Assembly: GCA_034006965.1 (NCBI GenBank) | Contig: JAVERU010000081.1 | Span: 1-14,106 of the forward strand | Length of the DNA stretch: 14,106 nucleotides | Direction of reading: 5' to 3' | From: Perlabentimonas sp034006965 | GTDB lineage: Bacteria; Bacteroidota; Bacteroidia; Bacteroidales; Tenuifilaceae | Part shown: piece by piece, positions 1 through 7,156 of the stretch | Layout: every line of letters starts with the position of its first letter | How positions within the stretch are numbered: the first letter of the stretch is position 1 | Notes under the pieces: generated by a model | The model's database searches: none | The model's input: only the letters and a program-made list of their open reading frames with translations | What the model was told of the DNA's origin: nothing | Position numbers and translations under genes: made by a program

Positions 1-1008
1 AAGGCGGTTATCCTAATCTCGCACGACAGGGCTTTTGTTGATAATATCACGACCCGCACCATAGAGATAACGATGGGGCGCATTTACGACTACAAGGTGA
101 ACTACTCAACCTACCTTCAGCTGCGCAGCGAGCGCAGGGAGCAACAGCAAAAGCAGTTCGACGAGCAACAGAAAATGATAGCCGATAACCAGGAGTTTAT
201 TGAACGATTTAAGGGAACCTACTCCAAAACCAACCAGGTGCAATCACGGGTTCGAATGCTTGAGAAGCTAGAGATACTTGAGGTTGATGAGGAGGACACA
301 TCTGCCCTTAAGCTCCGCTTTCCCCCTTCGCCACGTTCTGGGAGCTGGCCAGTAGTTGCCGATGGCATCTCAAAAAGCTACGGCGAACTTAACGTTTTCT
401 CCAACGCATCTTTCTCCATTGAGCGTGGCGAAAAGATTGCATTCGTTGGTCGAAATGGTGAGGGTAAATCGACTATGATTAAAGCCATTATGGGTGAAAT
501 ACCTTTTGATGGAAAAATGGCCCTCGGCCATAACGTCAAAATCGGATACTTTGCACAAAACCAAGCCTCGCTGCTCAACGAGGAGCTAACCGTTTTTCAA
601 ACCATCGACGATGTGGCCGTGGGCGAGATACGAACCAAGATTAAGGATCTGCTTGGCGCTTTTATGTTTGGAGGCGATGATATAAACAAAAAGGTTAAGG
701 TTTTGTCGGGGGGAGAAAGAACTCGTCTATCGATGATAAAGCTGCTACTTGAACCGGTAAACCTCCTAATCCTCGACGAGCCAACCAACCACCTCGATAT
801 GCGCACCAAGGATATCCTGAAAAGCGCACTCCTAGCATTTGATGGCACGCTAATACTTGTTTCTCACGACCGAGATTTTCTGGACGGGCTGGTTACAAAG
901 GTTTACGAATTTGGAAACAGGGAAGTTAAGGAGCACCTTTACGATATACGAGGCTTTTTGGAAAAGAAGAAGATGGATAACTTGAAGGAGATTGAGCGTA
1001 AGGGATAG
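1..1008 (+). CDS. ABC-F family ATPase, 3' part (5' end outside window)
   Basis: C-terminal 335 residues of a duplicated-ATPase ABC-F protein, a soluble family that acts on ribosomes rather than in membrane transport. The frame is open from base 1; the ATG at 73 is internal, because the preceding codons encode the end of the first ATPase domain with its H-loop (LISHDR, His at residue 8 of this fragment). A charged, coiled inter-domain linker follows (about residues 25-105, with QVQSRVRMLEKLE). The second ATPase domain has Walker A GRNGEGKST (150-158), signature LSGGE (235-239), Walker B LILDEP (Asp259, Glu260) and H-loop His289. The catalytic Glu is present, so this half looks active. The protein ends soon after the second domain, with no long C-terminal extension. 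Family assignment is firm; whether it is a housekeeping translation factor or an antibiotic-protection factor cannot be decided from this half. Confidence 0.95.
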   Translation, partial: KAVILISHDRAFVDNITTRTIEITMGRIYDYKVNYSTYLQLRSERREQQQKQFDEQQKMIADNQEFIERFKGTYSKTNQVQSRVRMLEKLEILEVDEEDTSALKLRFPPSPRSGSWPVVADGISKSYGELNVFSNASFSIERGEKIAFVGRNGEGKSTMIKAIMGEIPFDGKMALGHNVKIGYFAQNQASLLNEELTVFQTIDDVAVGEIRTKIKDLLGAFMFGGDDINKKVKVLSGGERTRLSMIKLLLEPVNLLILDEPTNHLDMRTKDILKSALLAFDGTLILVSHDRDFLDGLVTKVYEFGNREVKEHLYDIRGFLEKKKMDNLKEIERKG

Positions 1009-1327
1009 TATTACTAACAATTCTATCCACCAAGTTCTATCATCTGATAGTTTAGCTTAAGGCTCTTTAGGCAACGCTGGCGCAAGATTTTATCGTGTGG
1101 CATTTCATTCGTTACCACACGAGAGAGTCGAGCTATAGGGGAGAACCGCTATTTTAGTGGATAGATTATATTAGAACGCCAGAAACATTCATAACATCAA
1201 AACATTAGGTGCTTATTGCTTATTAAACCTCATTATTTTGTGTAAACATCAAGTTACAAGATTGATATATTGCATATAGGTTATTTCTTCCACGAAATTG
1301 ATAGTAGTACCAATATAAAATTGAGGC
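1009..1327. other. Gene-free stretch with several inverted repeats
   Basis: This gap lies between the convergent ends of the ABC-F gene and the e(P4) phosphatase gene. No convincing gene is visible. The first half (1022-1165) holds several inverted repeats, described separately. A 42-codon open frame on the minus strand (1023-1148) has no recognisable relatives. The second half (1166-1327) is A+T-rich with nothing identifiable except the hairpin at its right edge. No clear rho-independent terminator for the ABC-F gene was found; CTATC/GATAG at 1037-1050 followed by TTT is at best weak. Confidence 0.6.
1022..1165. repeat. Nested inverted repeats, possible structured RNA or small repeat element
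   Basis: The ends TCTATCCAC (1022-1030) and GTGGATAGA (1157-1165) are a perfect 9-bp inverted repeat. Inside are TAGCT/AGCTA (1053-1057 with 1131-1135) and a perfect 8-bp stem TCGTGTGG/CCACACGA (1093-1100 with 1115-1122, 14-nt loop), all mutually nested. There are also two local hairpins: CTATCA/TGATAG (1037-1050) and CCGCTA/TAGTGG (1146-1160, one G:T pair). The last overlaps the outer stem, so the two would be alternatives. No T-run follows the 8-bp stem on either strand, so it is not an ordinary terminator. It could be a small RNA, a miniature repeat element or chance. Confidence 0.3.
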
Positions 1328-1342
1328 TTAAAAAGCCTTAAT
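1320..1342 (-). terminator. Hairpin overlapping the e(P4) stop codon, weak terminator
   Basis: AGGCTT (1324-1329) and AAGCCT (1333-1338) form a 6-bp stem with a 3-nt loop. After one mismatch it is extended by ATT (1320-1322) pairing with AAT (1340-1342). On the minus strand it spans the last codons and the TAA stop (1328-1330) of the phosphatase gene and is followed by an A/T-rich tail. Its position fits termination of the phosphatase transcript, but the tail is not a clean U-run. Confidence 0.45.
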
Positions 1343-2125
1343 GGCCTTGCGCCTGAGCTTAAATCTAGTTTTCTCATCGCTTACACGCTCGTGGTTGTAT
1401 ATGTTTTTCTCCCACTCGCCGTACATTGGGTTGGGGAATGCAATAAACCTACGACCAAACTCCTCACGATACTCATCAACAATTGGCTGACCCCAGCTAT
1501 CGGTGCGATCCTCAAATACCTCGGCAAAATCGTTAAGGTTATCGCCAAGCAGAAGGATGATGTCAAATTTCTCAGCTACTGCTTCACGACGGGGCTCCTT
1601 CCCGCTTATGGATTCTTTTAAGTAAAAGTTTTCGGGCTTAACGAAGGCAAACCCTAGCTTCTCCATATTACGCATGGTGGCATCCTGCTCATCAACGGTA
1701 CGATTACTAAGGTATATAACATCAATTCCCATCGACTGACAGAATTGCGAGAACTCAACCGCACCGGGTAGTGCCTTGGCCTGCTCAAGGGCAACCCACT
1801 CGCCCCACATCTCAGGTGTAAAGGGTTTACCGGTTTCAATCATTTTACCCTGAAATGGGCTATTATCGATCATTGTTTCGTCCAAATCAACAACTACCGC
1901 TTTGGGCTTATCGCTCTTTTGCTTACTATACTCAACTACCCTTTCCTTAGCAATATTAAAGCCCTGGTAGTACAACGCTTTTACCTCGGGCGAACTCTGG
2001 TACCATATGGTTGCAAGGGTGAGGTTCTCCTGATCCATATTGTACTCATTTTCTTTAACCTGTTGAGCACAACCTAAAACTATAGTTGAAGCAAGTAGGG
2101 CAATAAAAACTCTTCTCATGTTCAT
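1328..2125 (-). CDS. 5'-nucleotidase / acid phosphatase, lipoprotein e(P4) family
   Basis: A 265-residue lipoprotein, close to the family's usual length. It belongs to the HAD-type class C (DDDD) acid phosphatases, which dephosphorylate nucleotides outside the cytoplasm; in Haemophilus influenzae e(P4) serves nucleotide and NAD precursor scavenging. The N-terminus is a lipoprotein signal (hydrophobic residues 6-18, then VLGC with Cys19 as the lipidation site). Motif I is DLDET (Asp80, Asp82), motif II LSNR (139-142), a Lys lies at 176, and motif III is GDNLNDF (Asp195, Asp199), so all four family aspartates are present and activity is likely. The ATG at 2123-2125 is used, but an in-frame ATG at 2117-2119 would also leave a full signal peptide. 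It is divergent from the sigma operon; no clear TAnnTTTG promoter was seen in front of it. Confidence 0.93.
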   Translation of the reverse strand: MNMRRVFIALLASTIVLGCAQQVKENEYNMDQENLTLATIWYQSSPEVKALYYQGFNIAKERVVEYSKQKSDKPKAVVVDLDETMIDNSPFQGKMIETGKPFTPEMWGEWVALEQAKALPGAVEFSQFCQSMGIDVIYLSNRTVDEQDATMRNMEKLGFAFVKPENFYLKESISGKEPRREAVAEKFDIILLLGDNLNDFAEVFEDRTDSWGQPIVDEYREEFGRRFIAFPNPMYGEWEKNIYNHERVSDEKTRFKLRRKAIKAF

Positions 2126-2253
2126 GCTTTTTCTGATTATTAATTACTATTACAATTTATAGATTATTTTTACTTCGTGGTTCTAAATTTCAGGTACTAA
2201 GTTCATTATTTTTTTAAACCCTTTAAAATATTTCAACAAAAAAATTTATACCG

Positions 2254-2284
2254 CTGTAACTTTGCGCTGGGTTGACCGTCATAC
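2254..2284 (+). promoter_or_regulatory. Probable ECF-sigma autoregulatory promoter (copy 1)
   Basis: CTGTAAC (2254-2260), a 15-bp spacer and CCGTCATAC (2276-2284) lie 24 bp upstream of the sigma factor's ATG. The same two blocks with the same spacing occur upstream of the barrel gene at 3854. The layout, a -35 containing TGTAAC or GTAAC and a -10 containing CGTC, is typical of ECF promoters, which are commonly autoregulated. The 15-bp spacer differs in sequence between the copies, so only the presumed contact elements are conserved. Assigning it to this sigma factor is inference from position. Confidence 0.75.
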
Positions 2285-2308
2285 CAACGAAACACCGCGA
2301 AAAAGAGC

Positions 2309-2794
2309 ATGACCGCTAAGGAATACAATTCTTGTGTAGATAGCTTTGCCGATGGACTGTATCGCTTTGCCCTAAAAACCTTGGGCGATGCCGATAGCGC
2401 TAACGATGTGGTACAGGATTGTTTTGAGCGGCTGTGGGTAAAACACGACAAAGTTGATTACGCCAAGGCAAAATCGTACCTGTTCACCTCAGCATACCAT
2501 GCTTGTATCGATATTATTAGAGTGAATAAGCGCAGCGGCTCAATGGACGAAACCACTGAGAGTAGCCTAAGCACCACGGCGCAGTACAACGATCTACAGG
2601 AGGTGCTGCATGAAGCGATTAAAAAGCTACCCGATATTCAACGCTCTATTATCCTCCTAAGAGATTACGAGGGATACTCCTACGAGGAGATTGGACAGAT
2701 TACAGGGCTTAACGAATCGCAAGTAAAGGTATACATATACAGGGCGCGCATTGCCTTGAAGCAGTACATCGGACATTTAGAAACAGTGATATAG
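2309..2794 (+). CDS. RNA polymerase sigma factor, ECF subfamily
   Basis: A 161-residue sigma-70 family protein of the ECF type with only regions 2 and 4, the normal length for the group. Region 2 covers about residues 10-76, with the core-binding/-10 segment around DVVQDCFERLW and the following helix that recognises promoter DNA. Region 4 covers about 97-155, with the helix-turn-helix YSYEEIGQITGLNESQVK (123-140) that reads the -35 element. It is followed after 2 bp by its likely anti-sigma partner, indicating translational coupling. A bipartite ECF-type promoter sits just upstream and recurs before the barrel gene, suggesting autoregulation and a small local regulon. The signal it responds to is not evident. 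Confidence 0.95.
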   Translation: MTAKEYNSCVDSFADGLYRFALKTLGDADSANDVVQDCFERLWVKHDKVDYAKAKSYLFTSAYHACIDIIRVNKRSGSMDETTESSLSTTAQYNDLQEVLHEAIKKLPDIQRSIILLRDYEGYSYEEIGQITGLNESQVKVYIYRARIALKQYIGHLETVI

Positions 2795-2796
2795 CT

Positions 2797-3846
2797 ATGT
2801 CAATCAGCAGAAACAACTACGAGGTTTACTTCATCGACTATATCGATGGCAATCTGTCGTCTACGCAGGCCAAGGAGTTGCAGGCATTCCTTGAGCAAAA
2901 CCCCGACTTGGCAGCTGAGCTAAATGGTATTGAAAACGCACATCTACTGCCCGTTGAAACCCCATATTCAAAACGTGAACTTTTAAAAAAAGATTCGCAG
3001 TGGGGCGTAGCTAACCGGTTAGATTACCTATGCATTGCAAAAATTGAGGGCGACATAACGGGCTGCGAGGATAAGGAGCTTACACATCTTTTAAAAACTG
3101 ATACACATGCAGGCACAGCGCTTTCGGATATAAAAAGAACGAAGCTCATTGCAAACGCAGAACTGGTATTCGGCAAGAAATCAGCAATTAAACGAATTGG
3201 CCTAGCTAACATATCGCACAGAATGCTGCTAACCATTAGTAGCGGCGTTGCTGCTGCTATTATACTGGTTTTTGCACTGAGCGTTGGAATTAACCAATTC
3301 GACTCAATCAACGGTGAGCATTTTGCTGCTGATACCGAAACTCGAAATATTGCCATAGATGAGATGATTGAACCAGTTGCCCCTGAAGAATCAACCATAA
3401 GTATCGCTGCTGATGTTCCGAGTGTTATTGAAACTCCAATTGCAACCATAAAAGATAATCCCCAAACAATTATCGAAAACGAAACGAGCCAGGTTTCGCA
3501 AGAAACGCACGAAGTTGATTCGAATATTGAAATCACTAAAATATCAAGTATAACTATAGCTCAAATACCACAATCAATTGTAATTGATGATAGTAAATCT
3601 ATTCTATCTTTAGCGAAGGTCCATCTACCCTACGAAGCCCAACCCGAACCTGAACGCAGCAACCAATCAACAGGCGTGCGAGAAATTGGACTGTTTGAAT
3701 TAGCCCAAATGGGATTCAATATGCTTTCGAGCGCAACCGGCAGAACGCTGAACCTAGAAGCCCAAAAGAACAGGGAAGGTAGAATTGAGAAAATTTATTT
3801 CGAATCGGAACTCTTTGCTCTTTCTGTGCCCATTCGTAAAAATTAA
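2797..3846 (+). CDS. Probable transmembrane anti-sigma factor
   Basis: A 349-residue single-span membrane protein starting 2 bp after the sigma stop, the standard position for an anti-sigma factor. Residues 1-140 are predicted cytoplasmic, about 143-165 form the transmembrane helix, and 166-349 are extracytoplasmic. The cytoplasmic part contains two similar units: FIDYIDGNLS...KELQAFLE (about 12-33) and CIAKIEGDIT...KELTHLLK (about 79-100), each followed by a D/A/E-rich helix. No HxxxCxxC zinc motif is present, so it is not a ZAS-type zinc-binding anti-sigma. The extracytoplasmic part is rich in Glu, Thr, Ser and Ile, low in aromatics and probably extended up to about residue 290, with a more hydrophobic, conserved-looking tail that may be the sensor. 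The role is inferred from context and topology; no anti-sigma Pfam motif is unmistakable. Confidence 0.75.
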   Translation: MSISRNNYEVYFIDYIDGNLSSTQAKELQAFLEQNPDLAAELNGIENAHLLPVETPYSKRELLKKDSQWGVANRLDYLCIAKIEGDITGCEDKELTHLLKTDTHAGTALSDIKRTKLIANAELVFGKKSAIKRIGLANISHRMLLTISSGVAAAIILVFALSVGINQFDSINGEHFAADTETRNIAIDEMIEPVAPEESTISIAADVPSVIETPIATIKDNPQTIIENETSQVSQETHEVDSNIEITKISSITIAQIPQSIVIDDSKSILSLAKVHLPYEAQPEPERSNQSTGVREIGLFELAQMGFNMLSSATGRTLNLEAQKNREGRIEKIYFESELFALSVPIRKN

Positions 3847-3853
3847 CAGAGCC

Positions 3854-3884
3854 CTGTAACATTTTATTTACCTTGCCGTCATAC
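3854..3884 (+). promoter_or_regulatory. Probable ECF-sigma-dependent promoter of the barrel gene (copy 2)
   Basis: CTGTAAC (3854-3860), a 15-bp spacer and CCGTCATAC (3876-3884) match the site at 2254-2284 exactly in both blocks and in spacing, in the 78-bp gap between the anti-sigma stop and the barrel ATG. Predicted transcription would start near 3890 and give a leader of about 35 nt. The barrel gene may therefore be transcribed both by read-through and from this second ECF promoter. Confidence 0.75.
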
Positions 3885-3924
3885 AGCAAAATTCACAAAT
3901 TAAATTTTCACTAAAAAAAATGGC

Positions 3925-4884
3925 ATGAAATTACTATTAACTACTCTGGCGCTATCGGTTTTAACCACCATAACAGTGGCCCAAGAAGATAAGCTAAAAG
4001 TTCTACAAGATCTAGAGATGAGCGATACTACTAAGTACATCATCGTTGATACAACAAAAACCAATGTAGATACGAAAACCGTTACGGCGGTGAGCGGTAA
4101 GGATACAACAAAGATTAGAATAGGCAAACGCGAAATTGTGATCGTTGAGAAGGGTGGTACTACGTCTATTGAAATTCCCGAGACTGGCGATAAGCACACA
4201 TTCGATAGCGATAAGGACAAAAACTTTACTTATAAGCGTAAGGCCCGTTTCAAAGGGCATTGGGCCGGTTTTGAATGGGGTTTCAACGGCCTTATGGATG
4301 CAGACCAATCGATAAATATGCAGGGTGACCTAAAATATCTTGAGCTGAAGCAGGGTCGGTCCTGGAACTTTAACCTTAACTTTATGCAGTATAGCTTTGG
4401 ATTTGGAACTGATAAGGTTGGTTTGGTGACGGGCCTAGGGCTTGAGTTTAACAATTACCACTTCAGAAACCCAACATCAATAAAAGTGGAAGACGGTGTA
4501 ACCGTTGTTAACAACTCGTACGCGCTTGATCCTAACAAAATTGTTACAAAATCGAAGCTATCAACCACCTACTTTACTGCTCCCCTGTTGCTTGAATTCC
4601 AGATTCCAACCAGCTACAAACATCGCATTTACTTCTCGGCCGGCGTGGTGGGTGGTGTAAAAATAGGGTCGAACACCAAGGTTGTATACGAGGGAACGAA
4701 CAAGGGAAAGGATAAAGTTCGCGATGATTATAACCTGTCGCCATTTCGCTACGGATTAACTGCTCGGGTTGGTTACCGTAAGCTAAGCCTTTTTGCCACC
4801 TACTACCCCGTACAGCTATTTGAAGAAAACAAGGGTGATGAGATATATCCTTTTGCTATTGGTTTAAGGCTGCTGAGCTTCTAA
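3925..4884 (+). CDS. Outer-membrane beta-barrel protein of the sigma module
   Basis: A 319-residue protein with a signal peptide (residues 1-19, cleavage near TVA/QE). Residues 20-105 are polar, Thr/Asp/Lys-rich and probably periplasmic. From about residue 111 (FKGHWAGFEWGF) to the C-terminal Phe319 it alternates hydrophobic and polar residues with many aromatics, as in small Bacteroidota outer-membrane barrels (PorT/OMP_b-brl type). The last strand, FAIGLRLLSF, ends in Phe, the usual signal for outer-membrane insertion. It is the third gene of the sigma module and has its own copy of the ECF-type promoter, so it is probably the main target of this sigma factor. An ATG at 3920 begins a two-codon frame (ATGGCATGA) whose stop overlaps the true ATG at 3925. 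The ligand or function of the barrel is unknown. Confidence 0.85.
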   Translation: MKLLLTTLALSVLTTITVAQEDKLKVLQDLEMSDTTKYIIVDTTKTNVDTKTVTAVSGKDTTKIRIGKREIVIVEKGGTTSIEIPETGDKHTFDSDKDKNFTYKRKARFKGHWAGFEWGFNGLMDADQSINMQGDLKYLELKQGRSWNFNLNFMQYSFGFGTDKVGLVTGLGLEFNNYHFRNPTSIKVEDGVTVVNNSYALDPNKIVTKSKLSTTYFTAPLLLEFQIPTSYKHRIYFSAGVVGGVKIGSNTKVVYEGTNKGKDKVRDDYNLSPFRYGLTARVGYRKLSLFATYYPVQLFEENKGDEIYPFAIGLRLLSF

Positions 4885-4909
4885 TGGGCAATGCACTGCT
4901 CACTACACT

Positions 4910-4941
4910 AAAAGTGCTTTCTTTTCGGGAAGCACTTTTTT
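4910..4941 (+). terminator. Rho-independent terminator after the sigma/anti-sigma/barrel module
   Basis: AAAAGTGCTT (4910-4919) pairs perfectly with AAGCACTTTT (4930-4939), with a 10-nt intervening segment that can pair further (C4921 with G4928). It continues into a T-run. It lies 25 bp after the barrel stop and ends the module; the A-run on the left arm could let it act on both strands. Confidence 0.88.
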
Positions 4942-4972
4942 GTTAATTATTAAACCCATATAACTATATTTG
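4939..4972 (+). promoter_or_regulatory. Probable housekeeping (Bacteroidota-type) promoter for the TPR gene
   Basis: TATATTTG (4965-4972) matches the Bacteroidota -7 consensus TAnnTTTG. A TTTG at 4939-4942 lies 22 bp upstream, near the upper end of spacings reported for this promoter class. The -7 box ends 29 bp before the ATG at 5002. The -33 box overlaps the tail of the preceding terminator, so the TPR gene looks like an independent unit. Confidence 0.6.
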
Positions 4973-5001
4973 TGGTGTAGAGCTCAACCAAAATATAGCA
5001 A

Positions 5002-7011
5002 ATGGGCAGACTCCTCCTTTTTACAGCGCTACTAGCAATATCGCTAACAAGCCAGGGCTTGCCAAGCAATATTTCTCGCATCGACAGCCTTAAACGATTA
5101 GAAAGATTGGCGCCACACGATACTGTTCGGCTGCGTATTTTAAGTGAAGTTGCAATTGCCTACTCCGATAGCGCATACTCAACAAGTATAGAATTTTGGA
5201 GAAAAGCATTAGCAATTGCCAATAAGCTGAAGGACAGGCAACAAATGGGCGATATTCATCACCAAATCGGTTACGTACTATACAATCAGGGTGAGTTTAG
5301 CGGCTCACTTCAGGAGTACAAAAATGCCCTTTCGGTTTATCAATTTATCGATAATAAACAGGAGGTGGCTCGAGTTTACAACGATATTGGGTTGGTATAC
5401 AAAACCTGGGGTCGTTACGAGCTAGCCATCGAGAACTTTATAAGTGGCCTAAAACTATTCGAAGAAATTGGTGACGAGGAGGGAATTGGGATGATCTCTA
5501 ACAATGTAGGGCAAATCTATTTTTTTAAAGAAGACTATCAAAACGCCATAAAGTATTTTACCAACTACCTCGTTGCAAACGAAAAAAGTAATCATCCCCG
5601 AGCCGTGGCAGGAGCGTCCAATAATATTGCTGCTGCATATGTTGAGCTTAATAATTACGATTTAGCGCTTCACCACTATAGCAAGGCCTTAAATATTTAC
5701 GATTCGCTTGGCGTTGCCATTGGTGTTGCCATTCTGAGCGATAATATTGGAATGTTGCATACCAACATGAAATCTTACCCAGAGGCCCTCAATTATCATT
5801 TTAAGGCCCTCGAACTTTTTAAATCGATAAATAGCCAATCGCGCCTATCGTACACGCTAAAAAATATTGGTGTTGCATACTTTATGTTAGGCGATTACGA
5901 TAACTCAAATAAATATTTACTTGAAGCGATTGATATCGCTTCACTTTATCAACAAAAGGAAACAGAAAAAGAAATATACTTTAACCTGAGTAACGTTTAC
6001 GAGGCAAAAAAGCAACCAGAGAAGGCTTTGCACTACTATAAGCTAATGACCGCTCTCAAGGATTCACTTTTCAATTTGGAAACCAATCAGAATATTGCCA
6101 CGATGGAGCTTCAGTTCGAAGCAGAGAAAAAGGAGCGCGAGCTCAAGTACTTTCAGCATAGGATTGAACAGCTAAAGGTGCTTAGGGTTGTTTCGGGTTC
6201 CATTATTCTAATCTTTATTGCCATAATAATTGCCCTAGCTCACGACAATAACCGGAAGCGTAAACTCATCGACCAGACGTTGAAACGAAAGGCTTTTCTT
6301 GTAAAAACACTGGAACACTCGCTAGCAAACCAGTCACAGGACGTGCCCAACCGCACCCGTTCAACCCTTCAGCTTTCCACATTGCCTAAATCAGCCGAGA
6401 ACGAACGGGGAATCGCGGTGGCTTCATATAGCCATGGCACCAATCATATTGTAATTTCACTTTCCACCAAAACCAGTGATGTTCCGCTGGTTGCAATAAA
6501 ATCATTCCTGCTGAATGAACTGCAGAAAAGATTAAGGGAGCCTAGCGAAATTTCTAATGAAGATATAGTAGAATTAATACGTCATAAATTGCTATATACT
6601 ATAGATTTATTTGACCTTGACAAGGAAGAAGATATTTCAACATCAATTTTAGTAGTTGATGAGAAGACCTGCCGTATAAACTTCCAATCCAATCAACAAG
6701 TGCTATGGATACACCCATGGAATGGAAAGCTAATGCTGTGCAATAAAGACACGGTAAAACAAGAAAAAGTCAACGAAAACGATATCTTACTCTTCCCCAT
6801 TACAACATACGATAACCTTCGGTTGCTTGAATTTGGAGAATACCTTGCAAAAATTGCCAATACAATTTCAAGCAACAACGTGAACAGTAGGCTCGAGGTG
6901 CTAAGCAACGCCATTGTATCGTGGAATCTTTCCGAAACAACATCAAACCAGATGCAGCTGCTAGCGCTTGTTGGTTGTAATCAACCGTTAAGCATATTCT
7001 TCGAATCATAG
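5002..7011 (+). CDS. TPR-repeat membrane protein with SpoIIE/PP2C-like C-terminal domain lacking catalytic residues
   Basis: A 669-residue protein with a short N-terminal hydrophobic stretch (signal or anchor, residues 3-20). About seven to eight tetratricopeptide repeats follow (roughly 45-360), recognisable from the spaced G.Y...G.Y..A....A pattern. Then come a charged coiled-coil segment (about 365-392), one transmembrane helix (about 394-413, flanked by NNRKRK) and a 230-residue cytoplasmic part. Bacteroidota proteins of this layout normally end in a histidine kinase, a LuxR-type helix-turn-helix or a SpoIIE phosphatase. Here there is no H-box or helix-turn-helix. The tail follows the SpoIIE order, but the metal-binding aspartates are replaced: VASYSHG (473-479) where VADCTGHG is usual, LLFPITTYD (596-604) where TDG is usual, and QMQLLALVG near 650 where DD is usual. 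I infer a pseudophosphatase that binds a partner rather than catalysing. The TPR part and topology are secure; the C-terminal assignment is not. Confidence 0.8.
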   Translation: MGRLLLFTALLAISLTSQGLPSNISRIDSLKRLERLAPHDTVRLRILSEVAIAYSDSAYSTSIEFWRKALAIANKLKDRQQMGDIHHQIGYVLYNQGEFSGSLQEYKNALSVYQFIDNKQEVARVYNDIGLVYKTWGRYELAIENFISGLKLFEEIGDEEGIGMISNNVGQIYFFKEDYQNAIKYFTNYLVANEKSNHPRAVAGASNNIAAAYVELNNYDLALHHYSKALNIYDSLGVAIGVAILSDNIGMLHTNMKSYPEALNYHFKALELFKSINSQSRLSYTLKNIGVAYFMLGDYDNSNKYLLEAIDIASLYQQKETEKEIYFNLSNVYEAKKQPEKALHYYKLMTALKDSLFNLETNQNIATMELQFEAEKKERELKYFQHRIEQLKVLRVVSGSIILIFIAIIIALAHDNNRKRKLIDQTLKRKAFLVKTLEHSLANQSQDVPNRTRSTLQLSTLPKSAENERGIAVASYSHGTNHIVISLSTKTSDVPLVAIKSFLLNELQKRLREPSEISNEDIVELIRHKLLYTIDLFDLDKEEDISTSILVVDEKTCRINFQSNQQVLWIHPWNGKLMLCNKDTVKQEKVNENDILLFPITTYDNLRLLEFGEYLAKIANTISSNNVNSRLEVLSNAIVSWNLSETTSNQMQLLALVGCNQPLSIFFES

Positions 7012-7065
7012 TATTATTTGATTCTCTGCTTTATACAAAACGCTTGGGTATTACGAGCAATTATA

Positions 7066-7095
7066 TTTTAACATTCGCTTCATAAATTGTTAAAA
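7066..7095. repeat. 8-bp inverted repeat between the TPR and peptidase E genes
   Basis: TTTTAACA (7066-7073) and TGTTAAAA (7088-7095) form a perfect inverted repeat separated by 14 bp, in the 145-bp gap before pepE. The spacing would suit a dimeric regulator site or a weak hairpin terminator for the TPR gene. It is A/T-rich, so chance is possible. No clear TAnnTTTG promoter for pepE was found; TATCTTG at 7102-7108 is one base short of it. Confidence 0.25.
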
Positions 7096-7156
7096 AGACA
7101 TTATCTTGTCTATTGTAAAAAAAGAAAGTAGCCCTCATTTTAACAAACTAAACACC

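Noticed and set aside
1023..1148. Minus-strand open frame of about 41 residues in the gap after the ABC-F gene.
   Set aside because: No recognised family, no ribosome-binding context, and short enough to occur by chance; it also overlaps the inverted repeats.
2257..2264. TAACTTTG, a match to the Bacteroidota -7 box upstream of the sigma gene.
   Set aside because: It overlaps the CTGTAAC block that recurs, with a fixed partner, before the barrel gene, where the TTTG part is not kept. No convincing -33 box lies at the right distance.
3024..3536. Long minus-strand open frame (170 codons) opposite the anti-sigma gene.
   Set aside because: It is antisense to a gene with clear operon context; its composition is that of a reverse-complement shadow and no motif is seen.
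4496..4521. TGTAAC followed by CGTAC inside the barrel gene, resembling the ECF promoter.
   Set aside because: The second block does not match CCGTCATAC, and it lies within coding sequence.
7106..7156. Upstream TTG start for peptidase E giving 17 extra residues.
   Set aside because: The extension is polar and not part of the family; the ATG at 7157 yields the canonical start and catalytic residues at 120, 135 and 157.
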